Assembly: GCA_947452315.1 (NCBI GenBank)
Contig: CANGCX010000002.1
Span: 1 to 64,000, forward strand
Source: Opitutia bacterium
Lineage (GTDB): Bacteria > Verrucomicrobiota > Verrucomicrobiia > Opitutales > Opitutaceae
DNA length: 64,000 nucleotides
Direction of reading: 5' to 3'
Shown: piece by piece, positions 9,731 through 17,867 of the stretch
Layout: each line of letters begins with the position of its first letter
How positions within the stretch are numbered: the stretch's first letter is position 1
The notes under the pieces: model-generated
Databases searched by the model: none
What the model was told of the DNA's origin: nothing
Seen by the model: only the letters and a program-made list of their open reading frames with translations
Made by a program: the position numbers and the translations under genes

Positions 9731-10681
9731 TCATGCTCGCGGGTGAGCCTTGGCGTAAATTTCCCGCAACCGAGCCACGCTTACATGTGTATAAACTTGT
9801 GTAGTAGTCAGTTGAGCGTGTCCCAATAATTCCTGCACAAGTCGTAAATCCGCACCTGCATTTAATAAATGCGTCGCGTACGAGTGCCGCAATTTATGCG
9901 GTGTAAGTTCTATCGGCAATTCAGCTAGGGCCAAATATCGTTTCAGCATCAGTTGAATAGCACGCACCGTCATCCGCGTGCCGTCTGGATTGGAGACTAC
10001 GGAATGATCCGGTCCGGTCTGACGAGCGACTTCGTCCCGAACCTTAATCAACACGGCAGTGGCCACACGTCCTAGCGGACACAATCGCTCTTTGCGCCCC
10101 TTACCGACAACTCGAGCGACGCCGTTCGTGAAATCCACGGAGCCAAAATTCAAACTTGCGACTTCACTCACGCGCAACCCGCCTCCGTACAGTAGCTCCA
10201 TCACGAGGCGATCACGCCACGCGACCTCCGGCGTCGCACTCGAATTTTCCATCAAGCGCTGCGGCCCCAATAGCAAACGTTTCATTTGCTGCTCCGTCAG
10301 GAATTGCGGCAATCGCTTCTCGAGTTTAGGCAACGGCACGCCGACAAAAGGATTACGCTTCAGCATTCCTCGCCTTTGCCAAAACTTAGCCCATGTGCGC
10401 AAACCGGAGACATGGTTATGTAACGTCCTCCGGTCGAAACGACTGCGGGCTTCGATCACAAAATCGCGCACTTCGCGCGATTCGAGCGCATCTACTCCGC
10501 GTGCCCAAACCCCCGCAGTTTGCGCCCATCGCCAAAAATCCTCAAACGCCTGGCGGTAGTTTCTTACCGTGTACGCCGAGCATCGGCGCTCGAGAGCCAA
10601 GTGCTCCGAAAACGGAGTCCACCACTCCGCCACGGTGTCGGCGGGTAGTTGCTTAAGCGCTGGGAGTTTGGGCTTCGACAT
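9731..10681 (-). CDS. Tyrosine recombinase, XerC/XerD type
   Basis: A 316-aa site-specific recombinase with the N-terminal SAM-like DNA-binding domain (about residues 15-105) and the C-terminal catalytic domain. Catalytic residues are visible: Arg in GGGLRVSEVASL, Lys in VVGKGRKERLCP, His-x-x-Arg in HKLRHSYATHLLNAGAD, and the nucleophile Tyr in LGHAQLTTTQVYTHVS. This is the pattern of chromosomal XerC/D that resolve dimers at dif rather than a phage integrase, and no att-like repeats or mobile-element genes flank it. It overlaps the 3' end of mazG by 29 bases. XerC versus XerD is undecided. Confidence 0.9.
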   Translation of the reverse strand: MSKPKLPALKQLPADTVAEWWTPFSEHLALERRCSAYTVRNYRQAFEDFWRWAQTAGVWARGVDALESREVRDFVIEARSRFDRRTLHNHVSGLRTWAKFWQRRGMLKRNPFVGVPLPKLEKRLPQFLTEQQMKRLLLGPQRLMENSSATPEVAWRDRLVMELLYGGGLRVSEVASLNFGSVDFTNGVARVVGKGRKERLCPLGRVATAVLIKVRDEVARQTGPDHSVVSNPDGTRMTVRAIQLMLKRYLALAELPIELTPHKLRHSYATHLLNAGADLRLVQELLGHAQLTTTQVYTHVSVARLREIYAKAHPRA

Positions 10682-11315
10682 CGCGCATCACCTTCGTGGC
10701 GTGTAACCGAAGCGCGCCTTCGGGATCAAGCCCGCTGCTGCGCGCCGCGGCAGTCACTTCAAACAACATTTTACCCAACTCCGCTTCGGTTAATTTCGAA
10801 CCGAGCGCCCGAACCTGCGCGACATCCACAACGCCGCCCACGGGCAATGATTTTTTCTCAATTTGTTTCCATACCGCCTCAGCAAACATCAACGCCGGCA
10901 ACCGTGGCGGCAGATCTTTAAAAACTCCCGTAGCGACGGGTCCGTGTTTTTTTTCCTGCGCCTTGATTTGCTCCCATTGCACAAGAACTTGTTCCGAAGT
11001 CCCTAGTTTTCCCGCACCAAACACATGCGGATGTCTGCGCACGAGTTTCTCGTTAACTTCTCGCGCTACATCCTCAAGCGTAAACACGCCTTTTTCCGCA
11101 GCTAACTGAGCATGGAATACGACTTGGATCAACACGTCGCCGAGTTCTTCTCGCATGTGTTGCATGTCACCGCGATCAATCGTGTCGATCAGCTCGCTCA
11201 CCTCATCGATCAAGCAACGCACTAACGAGGCATGCGTTTGCTCTTGATCCCAAGGGCAACCGTCGGGCGCCCGAAGCCGTGCAATCGTCGCTTTTAATTC
11301 ATCCATCGCATTCAT
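10653..11315 (-). CDS. mazG: Nucleoside triphosphate pyrophosphohydrolase MazG
   Basis: House-cleaning enzyme hydrolysing (d)NTPs to monophosphate and pyrophosphate. Typical motifs: RLRAPDGCPWDQEQTHASL near the N-terminus, the metal-binding EVSELIDTI and EELGDVLIQVVFHAQLA, and KLVRRHPHVFG. The frame extends to a codon at 11351, but the ATG at 11315 (MNAMDEL) is preceded by GGAA five bases upstream and begins just where homologues do; 220 aa results. The C-terminal second MazG domain is short. It is divergent from trpC with about 90 bases between. Confidence 0.92.
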   Translation of the reverse strand: MNAMDELKATIARLRAPDGCPWDQEQTHASLVRCLIDEVSELIDTIDRGDMQHMREELGDVLIQVVFHAQLAAEKGVFTLEDVAREVNEKLVRRHPHVFGAGKLGTSEQVLVQWEQIKAQEKKHGPVATGVFKDLPPRLPALMFAEAVWKQIEKKSLPVGGVVDVAQVRALGSKLTEAELGKMLFEVTAAARSSGLDPEGALRLHATKVMRDVEAQTPSA

Positions 11316-11406
11316 CGTGTTTCCAGTTAGGCCACAGCACGCGACGAACACACGGAAATTTTTCCGCTTTGTCTTCCGCCTGTTCCCGGTGTCTCATGGG
11401 CGTTCG

Positions 11407-12207
11407 ATGACTGACAAGCTCACTGAAATCATGACCTGGAAGCGCCAGGAAATCGCGCATCTAGTGCGCCCTGTGCCGCTCGAGGAGTTGCGTGCGTTAC
11501 ACTCCGCCTTACCCGCGGTGTCCTCTTTTGCCGGCGCACTCCGCCGGTCAGATGGTCAACTGGCCGTTATTGCTGAGATCAAGCGGCGATCGCCCTCGGC
11601 TGGTGCTATTGCTACGGGCATCGCTGCGCCCGACCAAGCCGTTAAATACCGTGCCGCTGTCGCTAGCGCTTTGTCCGTACTCACCGACGAAAAATATTTC
11701 GGAGGTACACTCGACGACCTTGTCGCTGTTACTACGCACCTCCGTCAGTCCCCACCCGCACTGCCCTGCATCCGGAAAGATTTTTTCGTTCACCCAATTC
11801 AGGTCCTTCAGGCCCGCCAAGCAGGTGCTAGTGCCATCCTCATCATCGTACGTGCGCTCAACGACGGGGAAATAACCGCTCTCTATACCGCAGCCCAAGC
11901 TGCCGGACTGGACTCTCTTTTTGAGATTCATAACGAAAAGGAACTCACTCGAGCTCTCGCCCACGGAGCAAAGATCATAGGAGTTAATAATCGAGACCTC
12001 GCCATTTTCAAAACTGACCTTGGTCTAAGCGAACGCCTAATTCCGCTTTTCCCAGAACACATCATCGCCGTCAGCGAGAGTGGCATTCATACCCCTGCTG
12101 ACGCGGCTCGCGCACGTGCTTGTGGGGCTCACGCCGTACTCGTCGGTGAGGCGCTTATGAAAACGCAAGATCCTACCGCTTTGATTAAGTCTTTTCGCGC
12201 CGTTTGA
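11407..12207 (+). CDS. trpC: Indole-3-glycerol phosphate synthase
   Basis: Closes the indole ring in tryptophan biosynthesis (CdRP to indole-3-glycerol phosphate). The 266-aa TIM barrel shows the signature AEIKRRSPSAG, LTDEKYFGG, RKDFFVHPIQV, EIHNEKEL, IIGVNNRDL and SESGI. The ATG at 11407 (MTDKLTEIMTWK) is chosen; the longer frame from 11317 adds an unrelated arginine/phenylalanine-rich stretch. No other trp gene is nearby. It heads a plus-strand run: 20 bases to the membrane protein at 12228, then rsmA. Confidence 0.95.
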   Translation: MTDKLTEIMTWKRQEIAHLVRPVPLEELRALHSALPAVSSFAGALRRSDGQLAVIAEIKRRSPSAGAIATGIAAPDQAVKYRAAVASALSVLTDEKYFGGTLDDLVAVTTHLRQSPPALPCIRKDFFVHPIQVLQARQAGASAILIIVRALNDGEITALYTAAQAAGLDSLFEIHNEKELTRALAHGAKIIGVNNRDLAIFKTDLGLSERLIPLFPEHIIAVSESGIHTPADAARARACGAHAVLVGEALMKTQDPTALIKSFRAV

Positions 12208-12227
12208 TAGCAGCGTCCATTTGAATT

Positions 12228-12587
12228 ATGCCCAAAATGACCAGACTGAACGCCGCAGGTCTGCTACCTCGCCGCGAATTCATCCGACGTATATGCCGCA
12301 GTCTCGCGGTCGGGGTTGCGTTGATTACCGTTTCACTCATGATCGGTATGGCTGGGTATCACTGGCTCGGTGGCTTGGCTTGGATTGATGCGTTTTTGGA
12401 TGCTGCGATGATTCTTTCCGGTATGGGCCCGCTTTCTCAGCTCCACTCCGATGGAGTCAAATTGTTCGCTGGATTCTACGCCATTTATTGTGGCATCGCC
12501 CTCATCAGCACCGCGGGCATCATGTTAGCACCTTTGATTCATCGCTACCTCCACAAATTCCACCTAGAGGACGATACCAACGATTAA
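12228..12587 (+). CDS. Small two-TM, ion-channel-like membrane protein
   Basis: A 119-aa protein with a positively charged N-terminus, a first transmembrane helix (about residues 24-46), a short hydrophobic re-entrant-like stretch WIDAFLDAAMILSGMGP (residues 52-68), and a second helix (about 77-105) that ends in APLIHRYLHKFH. The order TM-pore loop-TM and residues such as W-DAF, KLF and YAIYCG resemble the Ion_trans_2 potassium channel module, but the TVGYG filter is replaced by LSGMGP (63-68). It sits between trpC and rsmA with gaps of 20 and 3 bases. Function is not known; potassium selectivity is not expected from the sequence. Confidence 0.72.
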   Translation: MPKMTRLNAAGLLPRREFIRRICRSLAVGVALITVSLMIGMAGYHWLGGLAWIDAFLDAAMILSGMGPLSQLHSDGVKLFAGFYAIYCGIALISTAGIMLAPLIHRYLHKFHLEDDTND

Positions 12588-12590
12588 ATC

Positions 12591-13439
12591 ATGCCGCTTT
12601 CTCCCACCGCCACTCGTGATTTGCTCGTCACCCTTGGTCATCACCCAAAACGAGCGCTCGGCCAAAATTTTCTCGTCGACGGCAACATAGTCCACAAATC
12701 CCTCGCGCTCGCCGGCGTCGCCCCCGACGATACGGTAATTGAGATCGGACCCGGCCTGGGAACTCTCACCGAAGCGCTACTCGCTGCTGGAGCCAACGTC
12801 TACGCTGTAGAACGTGACGAACGCCTTTTCGCACACCTCACCACTACGTTACTGCCCCAGTTTTCAGACCGCTTACATTTACTTTTTGGCGATGCCGTAG
12901 AACACCCACTTGCTGGTTACACGCCTTCATCCTCTGAGGTTAATTTCAAGGTCGTTGCGAATCTTCCGTATGCCATAGCCACACCTTGGCTTGACGGAAT
13001 TCTAACTGGCCCTTTGCCCTCTACGCTCGTGCTTATGCTGCAGCAAGAAGCCGCACAGCGCTACGCTGCCGCCCCAGGAAGTAAATCTTTTGGCGCAATC
13101 TCGATTTTTCTCCAAGCTGCCTACTCCATCGCGCCTGGTCACAAAGTGCCTGCCGCCTGCTTTCACCCGCGGCCTGACGTCGAATCGTATCTACTCAATC
13201 TCGTGCGTCGACCCACCCCATTTATCTTCGACAGACCAACAAAATCCGTCATCCGGGGCTGCTTTCAACAACGCCGTAAACAGATCGGTTCCTTACTACG
13301 GCACCTAGTACCCCCAGCCATCGGCGCACCTTGGTTGGAACAACTCAGTGCCGCCGGACTCTCAGCTCTCAGTCGACCTGAAGATATACCAGTTTCAGTC
13401 TGGCAACACTTGGTAGTACCACCTGCAAGTGCTGCTTGA
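12591..13439 (+). CDS. rsmA: 16S rRNA (adenine1518/1519-N6)-dimethyltransferase RsmA (KsgA)
   Basis: Dimethylates two adjacent adenines in the 3' hairpin of 16S rRNA during small-subunit maturation. The 282-aa protein carries HPKRALGQNFLVDGN, the SAM-binding IEIGPGLGTLTEALLA, VERDERL and the catalytic NLPYAIATP motif, then the C-terminal helical domain. It begins 3 bases after the stop of the channel-like gene, implying co-transcription. The ATG follows an A-rich stretch without a Shine-Dalgarno sequence. Confidence 0.95.
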   Translation: MPLSPTATRDLLVTLGHHPKRALGQNFLVDGNIVHKSLALAGVAPDDTVIEIGPGLGTLTEALLAAGANVYAVERDERLFAHLTTTLLPQFSDRLHLLFGDAVEHPLAGYTPSSSEVNFKVVANLPYAIATPWLDGILTGPLPSTLVLMLQQEAAQRYAAAPGSKSFGAISIFLQAAYSIAPGHKVPAACFHPRPDVESYLLNLVRRPTPFIFDRPTKSVIRGCFQQRRKQIGSLLRHLVPPAIGAPWLEQLSAAGLSALSRPEDIPVSVWQHLVVPPASAA

Positions 13440-13479
13440 AAGGTCTGCGGCTCATCTTCATCACTTTAATCTCAATCCC

Positions 13480-14169
13480 ATGCTTTTCTTCTCCCGAATC
13501 CTCCTCACTGCTCTCCTAGCTGTTGTTGGCTGTGTTACCCTCCGCGCCCAAGGCGAACCCCCTTCCGATCCCATACCGCTGCTCGGACGTGTTGATGCAC
13601 GCACTTATATTTCACCTACCGGTGCCTTCAAAGTTTCCATTCCGGTCCTGCCGGAACTCGGTGGCACCATAACCGATACTGAAAATGTCGTCACCTTTCA
13701 GGACGATTTCAACACGCACATCAGCATTGCCGCGTTTCCCCAAGATGCCACCCAACGCTGGGAAATGTCCACGCGCGGCCTAAAAGATTACCTCGTTTAT
13801 TTTTTTAGCAACTACGTGCTCGGCGATTTCCGGCAGACGTTTCCTGAAACCACCATCGAAAGCGCTAAATTTGTTCCCGGCGCAGTCGACGGTTCCCTAG
13901 TAACCTACATTTTGCTGCCTGGCGGCTCGATGTTCATGGACAAAATTCCAATGATCGCCGGCGGCCCAGTTCCTGTAGCGAAACGCGGCAATCAACTCTT
14001 CGTTAAAAACGGCCACATATTCGTCATCAGCATCGAGCTTACTGAACGCGTCCTTGAGCGCTCAACTTACAAAAAAACGACCTCTGAGGAAGATGAAATC
14101 TTACGTCAGCGCCTCAACGAAGTGATCGTGCGCCTCCAATTCCCGAAGGCCGCCGCGGCGGCCAAGTAA
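13480..14169 (+). CDS. Secreted protein of unknown function
   Basis: A 229-aa protein with a clear signal peptide (MLFFSRILLTALLAVVGCVTLRA). I do not recognise the family. The mature part begins with a segment that mentions an arginine-flanked DARTYISPTGAFKVSIPV, a phrase that resembles proteins with a beta-rich 'PsbP/secreted' fold, and it ends in a charged helix and an Ala/Lys tail (KAAAAAK). No cysteine pair or catalytic signature is evident. The ATG at 13480 is chosen because it begins the signal peptide; the longer frame from 13429 overlaps rsmA. It lies in the trpC-rsmA run, 40 bases after rsmA. Confidence 0.75.
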   Translation: MLFFSRILLTALLAVVGCVTLRAQGEPPSDPIPLLGRVDARTYISPTGAFKVSIPVLPELGGTITDTENVVTFQDDFNTHISIAAFPQDATQRWEMSTRGLKDYLVYFFSNYVLGDFRQTFPETTIESAKFVPGAVDGSLVTYILLPGGSMFMDKIPMIAGGPVPVAKRGNQLFVKNGHIFVISIELTERVLERSTYKKTTSEEDEILRQRLNEVIVRLQFPKAAAAAK

Positions 14170-14191
14170 GCCGTCACACACCGCCCCTCGC

Positions 14192-14440
14192 ATGTCGCTC
14201 GGCGGTTTCATCGCATTTTTACTGATTGGTGCCATCGCCGGTTGGCTGAGTGGCGTCATAATCAAAGGCCGAGGATTCGGCGCCTTGGGTAATATCATTG
14301 TCGGTGTGATCGGGGCGTTTATCGGCGGCTTCCTGTTCAACGCAGTTGGAATTTCAGCCAATGGGCTGCTAGCCCAATTCTTATTCGCGACTGCCGGAGC
14401 CCTACTGCTCGCATGGCTGCTGAGATTCATTAAAAAATGA
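14192..14440 (+). CDS. GlsB/YeaQ/YmgE-family small membrane protein
   Basis: An 82-aa protein with three hydrophobic helices, rich in glycine. The family pattern is clear: GAIAGWLSGVIIKGRGFGALGNIIVGVIG is split between the first two helices, and the third (LFATAGALLLAWLLRFI) ends the protein. Members are often called transglycosylase-associated proteins and are stress-induced in some bacteria, but the molecular role is unknown. The stop overlaps the start of the acetyltransferase by four bases (ATGA, 14437-14440). Confidence 0.9.
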   Translation: MSLGGFIAFLLIGAIAGWLSGVIIKGRGFGALGNIIVGVIGAFIGGFLFNAVGISANGLLAQFLFATAGALLLAWLLRFIKK

Positions 14441-14955
14441 ATCACGCATCGCTCCATCTTCGTTTAGCAAACGAACACGATCTACCCGCGATCGTTGATA
14501 TTTATAATAGCATCATTCCAGGGCGAAGGGTCACCGCCGATCTTGAACCCGTGACTGTCGAAAGCCGACGCGCATGGTTCTCAGCCCACCAGACGCCGAA
14601 CCGGCCGCTGTGGGTTCTAGTCGATTCAGAGGCCAACAAAACTATATGTGGCTGGGCCAGCTTTGATTCTTTTTATCCACGTGCCGCTTACGATGGCACA
14701 GTAATGGTCGCACTCTACTTGGCCGATTCCTATCGAGGCCGTGGCATCGGGGGCTGGCTCTTAGATGAACTCATTAATCGGGCTCCAGCGCTCGGGATTC
14801 ATTCTCTAACCGGGTATATATTTGGCCACAACGAACCGAGTCTACGTTTATTCAAACGGCACGGTTTCACCCAGTGGGCACATTTACCACGCGTCGCAGT
14901 GCTAGACGGCGTCGAACGCGATCTGATTATCCTTGGTCGTCGAGTGGTCACTTAA
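14437..14955 (+). CDS. GNAT-family N-acetyltransferase (phosphinothricin acetyltransferase-like)
   Basis: A 172-aa acetyl-CoA-dependent N-acetyltransferase. It opens with LRLANEHDLPAIVDIYNSII, as in the Pat/Bar subgroup, and shows the acetyl-CoA-binding motif A as SYRGRGIGGWLLDELI plus the late GHNEPSLRLFKRHGF. Pat-like enzymes acetylate small amines such as phosphinothricin or methionine sulfone; the natural substrate here is unknown. Translation is probably coupled to the preceding gene. Its stop overlaps the stop of the convergent PL26-like gene. Confidence 0.87.
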   Translation: MNHASLHLRLANEHDLPAIVDIYNSIIPGRRVTADLEPVTVESRRAWFSAHQTPNRPLWVLVDSEANKTICGWASFDSFYPRAAYDGTVMVALYLADSYRGRGIGGWLLDELINRAPALGIHSLTGYIFGHNEPSLRLFKRHGFTQWAHLPRVAVLDGVERDLIILGRRVVT

Positions 14956-17690
14956 GGCACCCGCGGGGCCCGACGTGTTTGCGGGCCTGTGGCCGACTCT
15001 GACTGATCACGACCTAGAGCTGGCGCTTCAGTGGGTAATTGATCGGCGCAAAGCTCCAAAATTTCAATCGCTAGCAGTCCAGCCTGCGCCGCACCGTTGG
15101 TACTAACCCGAGGAGATTCATCGATGGGATTCAAAACATCAGGTCCATCGATGCGACGTATCGGCGCTCCACTCGCACGAAAGCCTCCACCAAAACCACC
15201 GCCGCCTAGAGCACGTTTAGCAAAGGCTAGATTTTTGGTTTTGTAATAAACGTAAGCCGCAAGTCGGTCGGGACGTGCGTAGCGCGCATCCACATCGCCT
15301 TCGTTACCGGTGACCATGTCTTGGCGAATTACTTCGGCTGACGCTGTGGTGAGTCTACAGAACTGGAGCCAAAGTTTGTCCCAACGCGGATCATTGAGCA
15401 TCTCTCCGAGTTCAATGGCCACTTCGCCACCACCCATGATGGTAGCTAGATTGTAATCTCCGGCGACATCAGAAATAGCAGAAAGCTGACCGGTTTTGGG
15501 ATTATAGCCAAAAACCAAGTTTTTTCCGTTTTTCATCCCAAGCGGCATGGCACTAAGGCTGTCGACGCCGACGAGGATTTTATCCCGCCACTTCGTCTCC
15601 CCCGTACGTTCCCACTCCGTCATCCAGTTGCCGACAAAAGCCAACCAATCCGGTCCGAGTCTTACGCGTCCTGGTGCAATTTTTTTCTCCGCTTCAGTCG
15701 CCGGTTGCGCCAATCGCATAGGATCAAACTCAGTCGCCGCGTAGTCGGCGATAGTCATTTCGCGCATGAGATCACCCACACGCTCATCCGTCGTCAGATA
15801 ATAATAAAAACGCCGATACGCCGCTTGGCTAATGCGCGCTTCTTTCGCACCGCATCCCCAATGACGAACATTGTGGCGAGAGCCGAGCCCGGCAAAACGG
15901 CCAAGATGGTAGCAATCTACTTCACCTGTATGCCTCGTCATAGCCTCCGCTAGTCGAAATATATCTGCACGGCCAGAGCGCAAAAAAGAATACCACAGCC
16001 ACATATCCGTGCCCAATTCTGAGTTATCCCATGCCATCCCGCCTAGGTCGTAGCGCCACACATGACGATCCGCATCGTAGCTATGCATGAAATCCCCAAA
16101 ATCCCAGAAACCATACCAGCGATGTTGTTCCACGGCCTTTTGATAAAAAGCCAATGTCTCATCGAGACCTTCTTCTATGGCCTTTTTAAATGGAGTCGAA
16201 CGATCAGGCAGGCTCCACAGACCGAAGGCCCTCGCTTGGTGCAGGAATTCGGGGGGGCACACCAAAACGGGAGGCGCACGCCCCACCTCTGCTTGAGCGA
16301 CGGTCTCTGTTTTGGTTGGAACGACCGCACTAGGAAAGAGCGTGAGTTCACTTGTACGCGCGACTCCTGTCGCTGTGCTAAAACCAGGTTGCACGTCCTC
16401 ATATACAGCCTCAAGTCCATGTGCTTTGATATCGTAGTGTCTCAAATCCATGCTGGGCGCAGACGGCGTCCAAAGCCAGACAGTCAACTCCGCTGCCGAG
16501 CTCGAGGCATGCTTTACTTCAAGAGCAGCGGGATAGGACTGCCAAAAATTTTTTAAACTAACGGCCAATCCTCCACTAACATCACCCACAAAAACTAACC
16601 CCGAAGCCCGCTTACCCGCACCAGCGGGTATCCATGCACTCGCCGAATTTGTGCGCTTTTCTACGGTAAATCCATCCGCATTAGGCTGCACGAGCCGGAA
16701 GGAATCCCAGACTGCCCATTGTTCGATGAGATTAATACTTCGAGCACTCAGTTGCTCACGGTCCGGGACACGTTTCCCAGCGAGTTGATCGCCATAAATG
16801 TCAGAGCCATCGGCTTGAGCCACGAATCTGCCCTGACGCCCCACCGCGGGTTGCACCGGCTCAGACCAAAGACCCGTGCCTTCACCGGAGAATCGAACGT
16901 GCCGATTCTGCATTTCCTCACGCAGCGGCACCGTAAAACGAACCCCAAGACCACGAATAAAATCCTTCTCCTGATCACCATCAAAAATAAACGTGTGAAC
17001 CATTCGCACGGTTTCAACGCCCGCGGAAAAATAGAGCCTAACGGTAAAAGGTAGCCAGGCGCGTCCACCTTTTAACCCTCGGTGTAGACCTTCAATCTTA
17101 ACCACCGCGCGCACCGGGCCTGCTTGTTCTAGTGTTACCAGAGAAATATCGCTCTCAAAATACTCCTCCCGAATCGTGCCCGAGCTCTCATAGTCGGTAC
17201 GATTTTCCGTGAGCGCGACCAAGTGTCCACCGCGGGCGACTTCCCGGCCCATGATTTTTAAAGACTCCATAAACGCCGCGCCACGGGCCGCAAGATGACA
17301 CTGAATTACGCCGGTGTCTACGGTTACACCACTCGCATCTTGAATCGCCGTCAACGCCCGCGCCGGAACGACGCCAACGCCTTTCGTCAAACGCAACGGC
17401 CCACCGAGAGTGGGTCCGCCGCTCACGGCCACTCCGAGCCATTTTACCGAGCCATCCGGCCAAACAGCTAATGGCCAGGTTTGAGCCGGCACTCTTTGAC
17501 CCTGACTCGCCTGTGCCGACAACACATCGGTACGTTTCCACTCTCCTTGTTTAAATGGGACACCGAAACTAACGCCGACATTGACCGCAGGTGGTGTGCG
17601 CTCAAGCCACTGCACTGACAGCTCAGTCGCACCCAATTGCGCGATGAAAAGCGTCCCAAGAACTAAAAGAAACCGTCGCGACGTATTCAT
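14952..17690 (-). CDS. Secreted PcRGLX/YetA-like protein, putative exo-rhamnogalacturonan lyase (PL26-like)
   Basis: A 912-aa protein with a signal peptide (MNTSRRFLLVLGTLFIAQLGA). The start of the mature part (VQWLERTPPAVNVGVSFGVP, then QTWPLAVWPDGSVKWL) matches the N-terminal domain of the PcRGLX/YetA group, whose fungal founder is an exo-acting rhamnogalacturonan lyase. A middle beta-rich region and a C-terminal helical region (from about residue 530, with HRWYGFWDFGDFMHSYD and DNSELGTDMWLWYSFLRSG) follow, consistent with an (alpha/alpha)6 barrel. The C-terminal tail is Gly- and Pro-rich. The ATG at 17690 starts the signal peptide; the longer frame to 17798 is not used. It stands apart from the pectin locus at 36-54 kb but fits the same substrate. 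Confidence 0.8.
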   Translation of the reverse strand: MNTSRRFLLVLGTLFIAQLGATELSVQWLERTPPAVNVGVSFGVPFKQGEWKRTDVLSAQASQGQRVPAQTWPLAVWPDGSVKWLGVAVSGGPTLGGPLRLTKGVGVVPARALTAIQDASGVTVDTGVIQCHLAARGAAFMESLKIMGREVARGGHLVALTENRTDYESSGTIREEYFESDISLVTLEQAGPVRAVVKIEGLHRGLKGGRAWLPFTVRLYFSAGVETVRMVHTFIFDGDQEKDFIRGLGVRFTVPLREEMQNRHVRFSGEGTGLWSEPVQPAVGRQGRFVAQADGSDIYGDQLAGKRVPDREQLSARSINLIEQWAVWDSFRLVQPNADGFTVEKRTNSASAWIPAGAGKRASGLVFVGDVSGGLAVSLKNFWQSYPAALEVKHASSSAAELTVWLWTPSAPSMDLRHYDIKAHGLEAVYEDVQPGFSTATGVARTSELTLFPSAVVPTKTETVAQAEVGRAPPVLVCPPEFLHQARAFGLWSLPDRSTPFKKAIEEGLDETLAFYQKAVEQHRWYGFWDFGDFMHSYDADRHVWRYDLGGMAWDNSELGTDMWLWYSFLRSGRADIFRLAEAMTRHTGEVDCYHLGRFAGLGSRHNVRHWGCGAKEARISQAAYRRFYYYLTTDERVGDLMREMTIADYAATEFDPMRLAQPATEAEKKIAPGRVRLGPDWLAFVGNWMTEWERTGETKWRDKILVGVDSLSAMPLGMKNGKNLVFGYNPKTGQLSAISDVAGDYNLATIMGGGEVAIELGEMLNDPRWDKLWLQFCRLTTASAEVIRQDMVTGNEGDVDARYARPDRLAAYVYYKTKNLAFAKRALGGGGFGGGFRASGAPIRRIDGPDVLNPIDESPRVSTNGAAQAGLLAIEILELCADQLPTEAPALGRDQSESATGPQTRRAPRVP

Positions 17691-17811
17691 AGTAAAAATT
17701 GATAATGATTTAAAAGGGACCAGCAACAGGGCAACATTAGGACTGCGCAGGAGATCAGACCCAAGTGCAAGCGACACGCCTCCCAAAACACGGTCCAATC
17801 CTCAGACAGTC

Positions 17812-17830
17812 CGTAGTCCGACCGACTACG
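17812..17830. promoter_or_regulatory. Perfect inverted repeat upstream of the prolyl oligopeptidase
   Basis: CGTAGTC (17812-17818) and GACTACG (17824-17830) form a perfect 7-bp dyad with a 5-base centre. It ends 37 bases before the ATG at 17868, in the 177-base space between divergent genes, so it could be an operator or a leader hairpin. No T-tract follows, which speaks against a terminator. Confidence 0.4.
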
Positions 17831-17867
17831 CCTTGCCCCTAGGTGAAACGCTCCACATGCTCAACCC

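Noticed and set aside
9731-11315. Recombinase as a sign of an integrated element
   Set aside because: Catalytic pattern and overlap with mazG indicate housekeeping XerC/D; no att repeats, tRNA or phage genes nearby.
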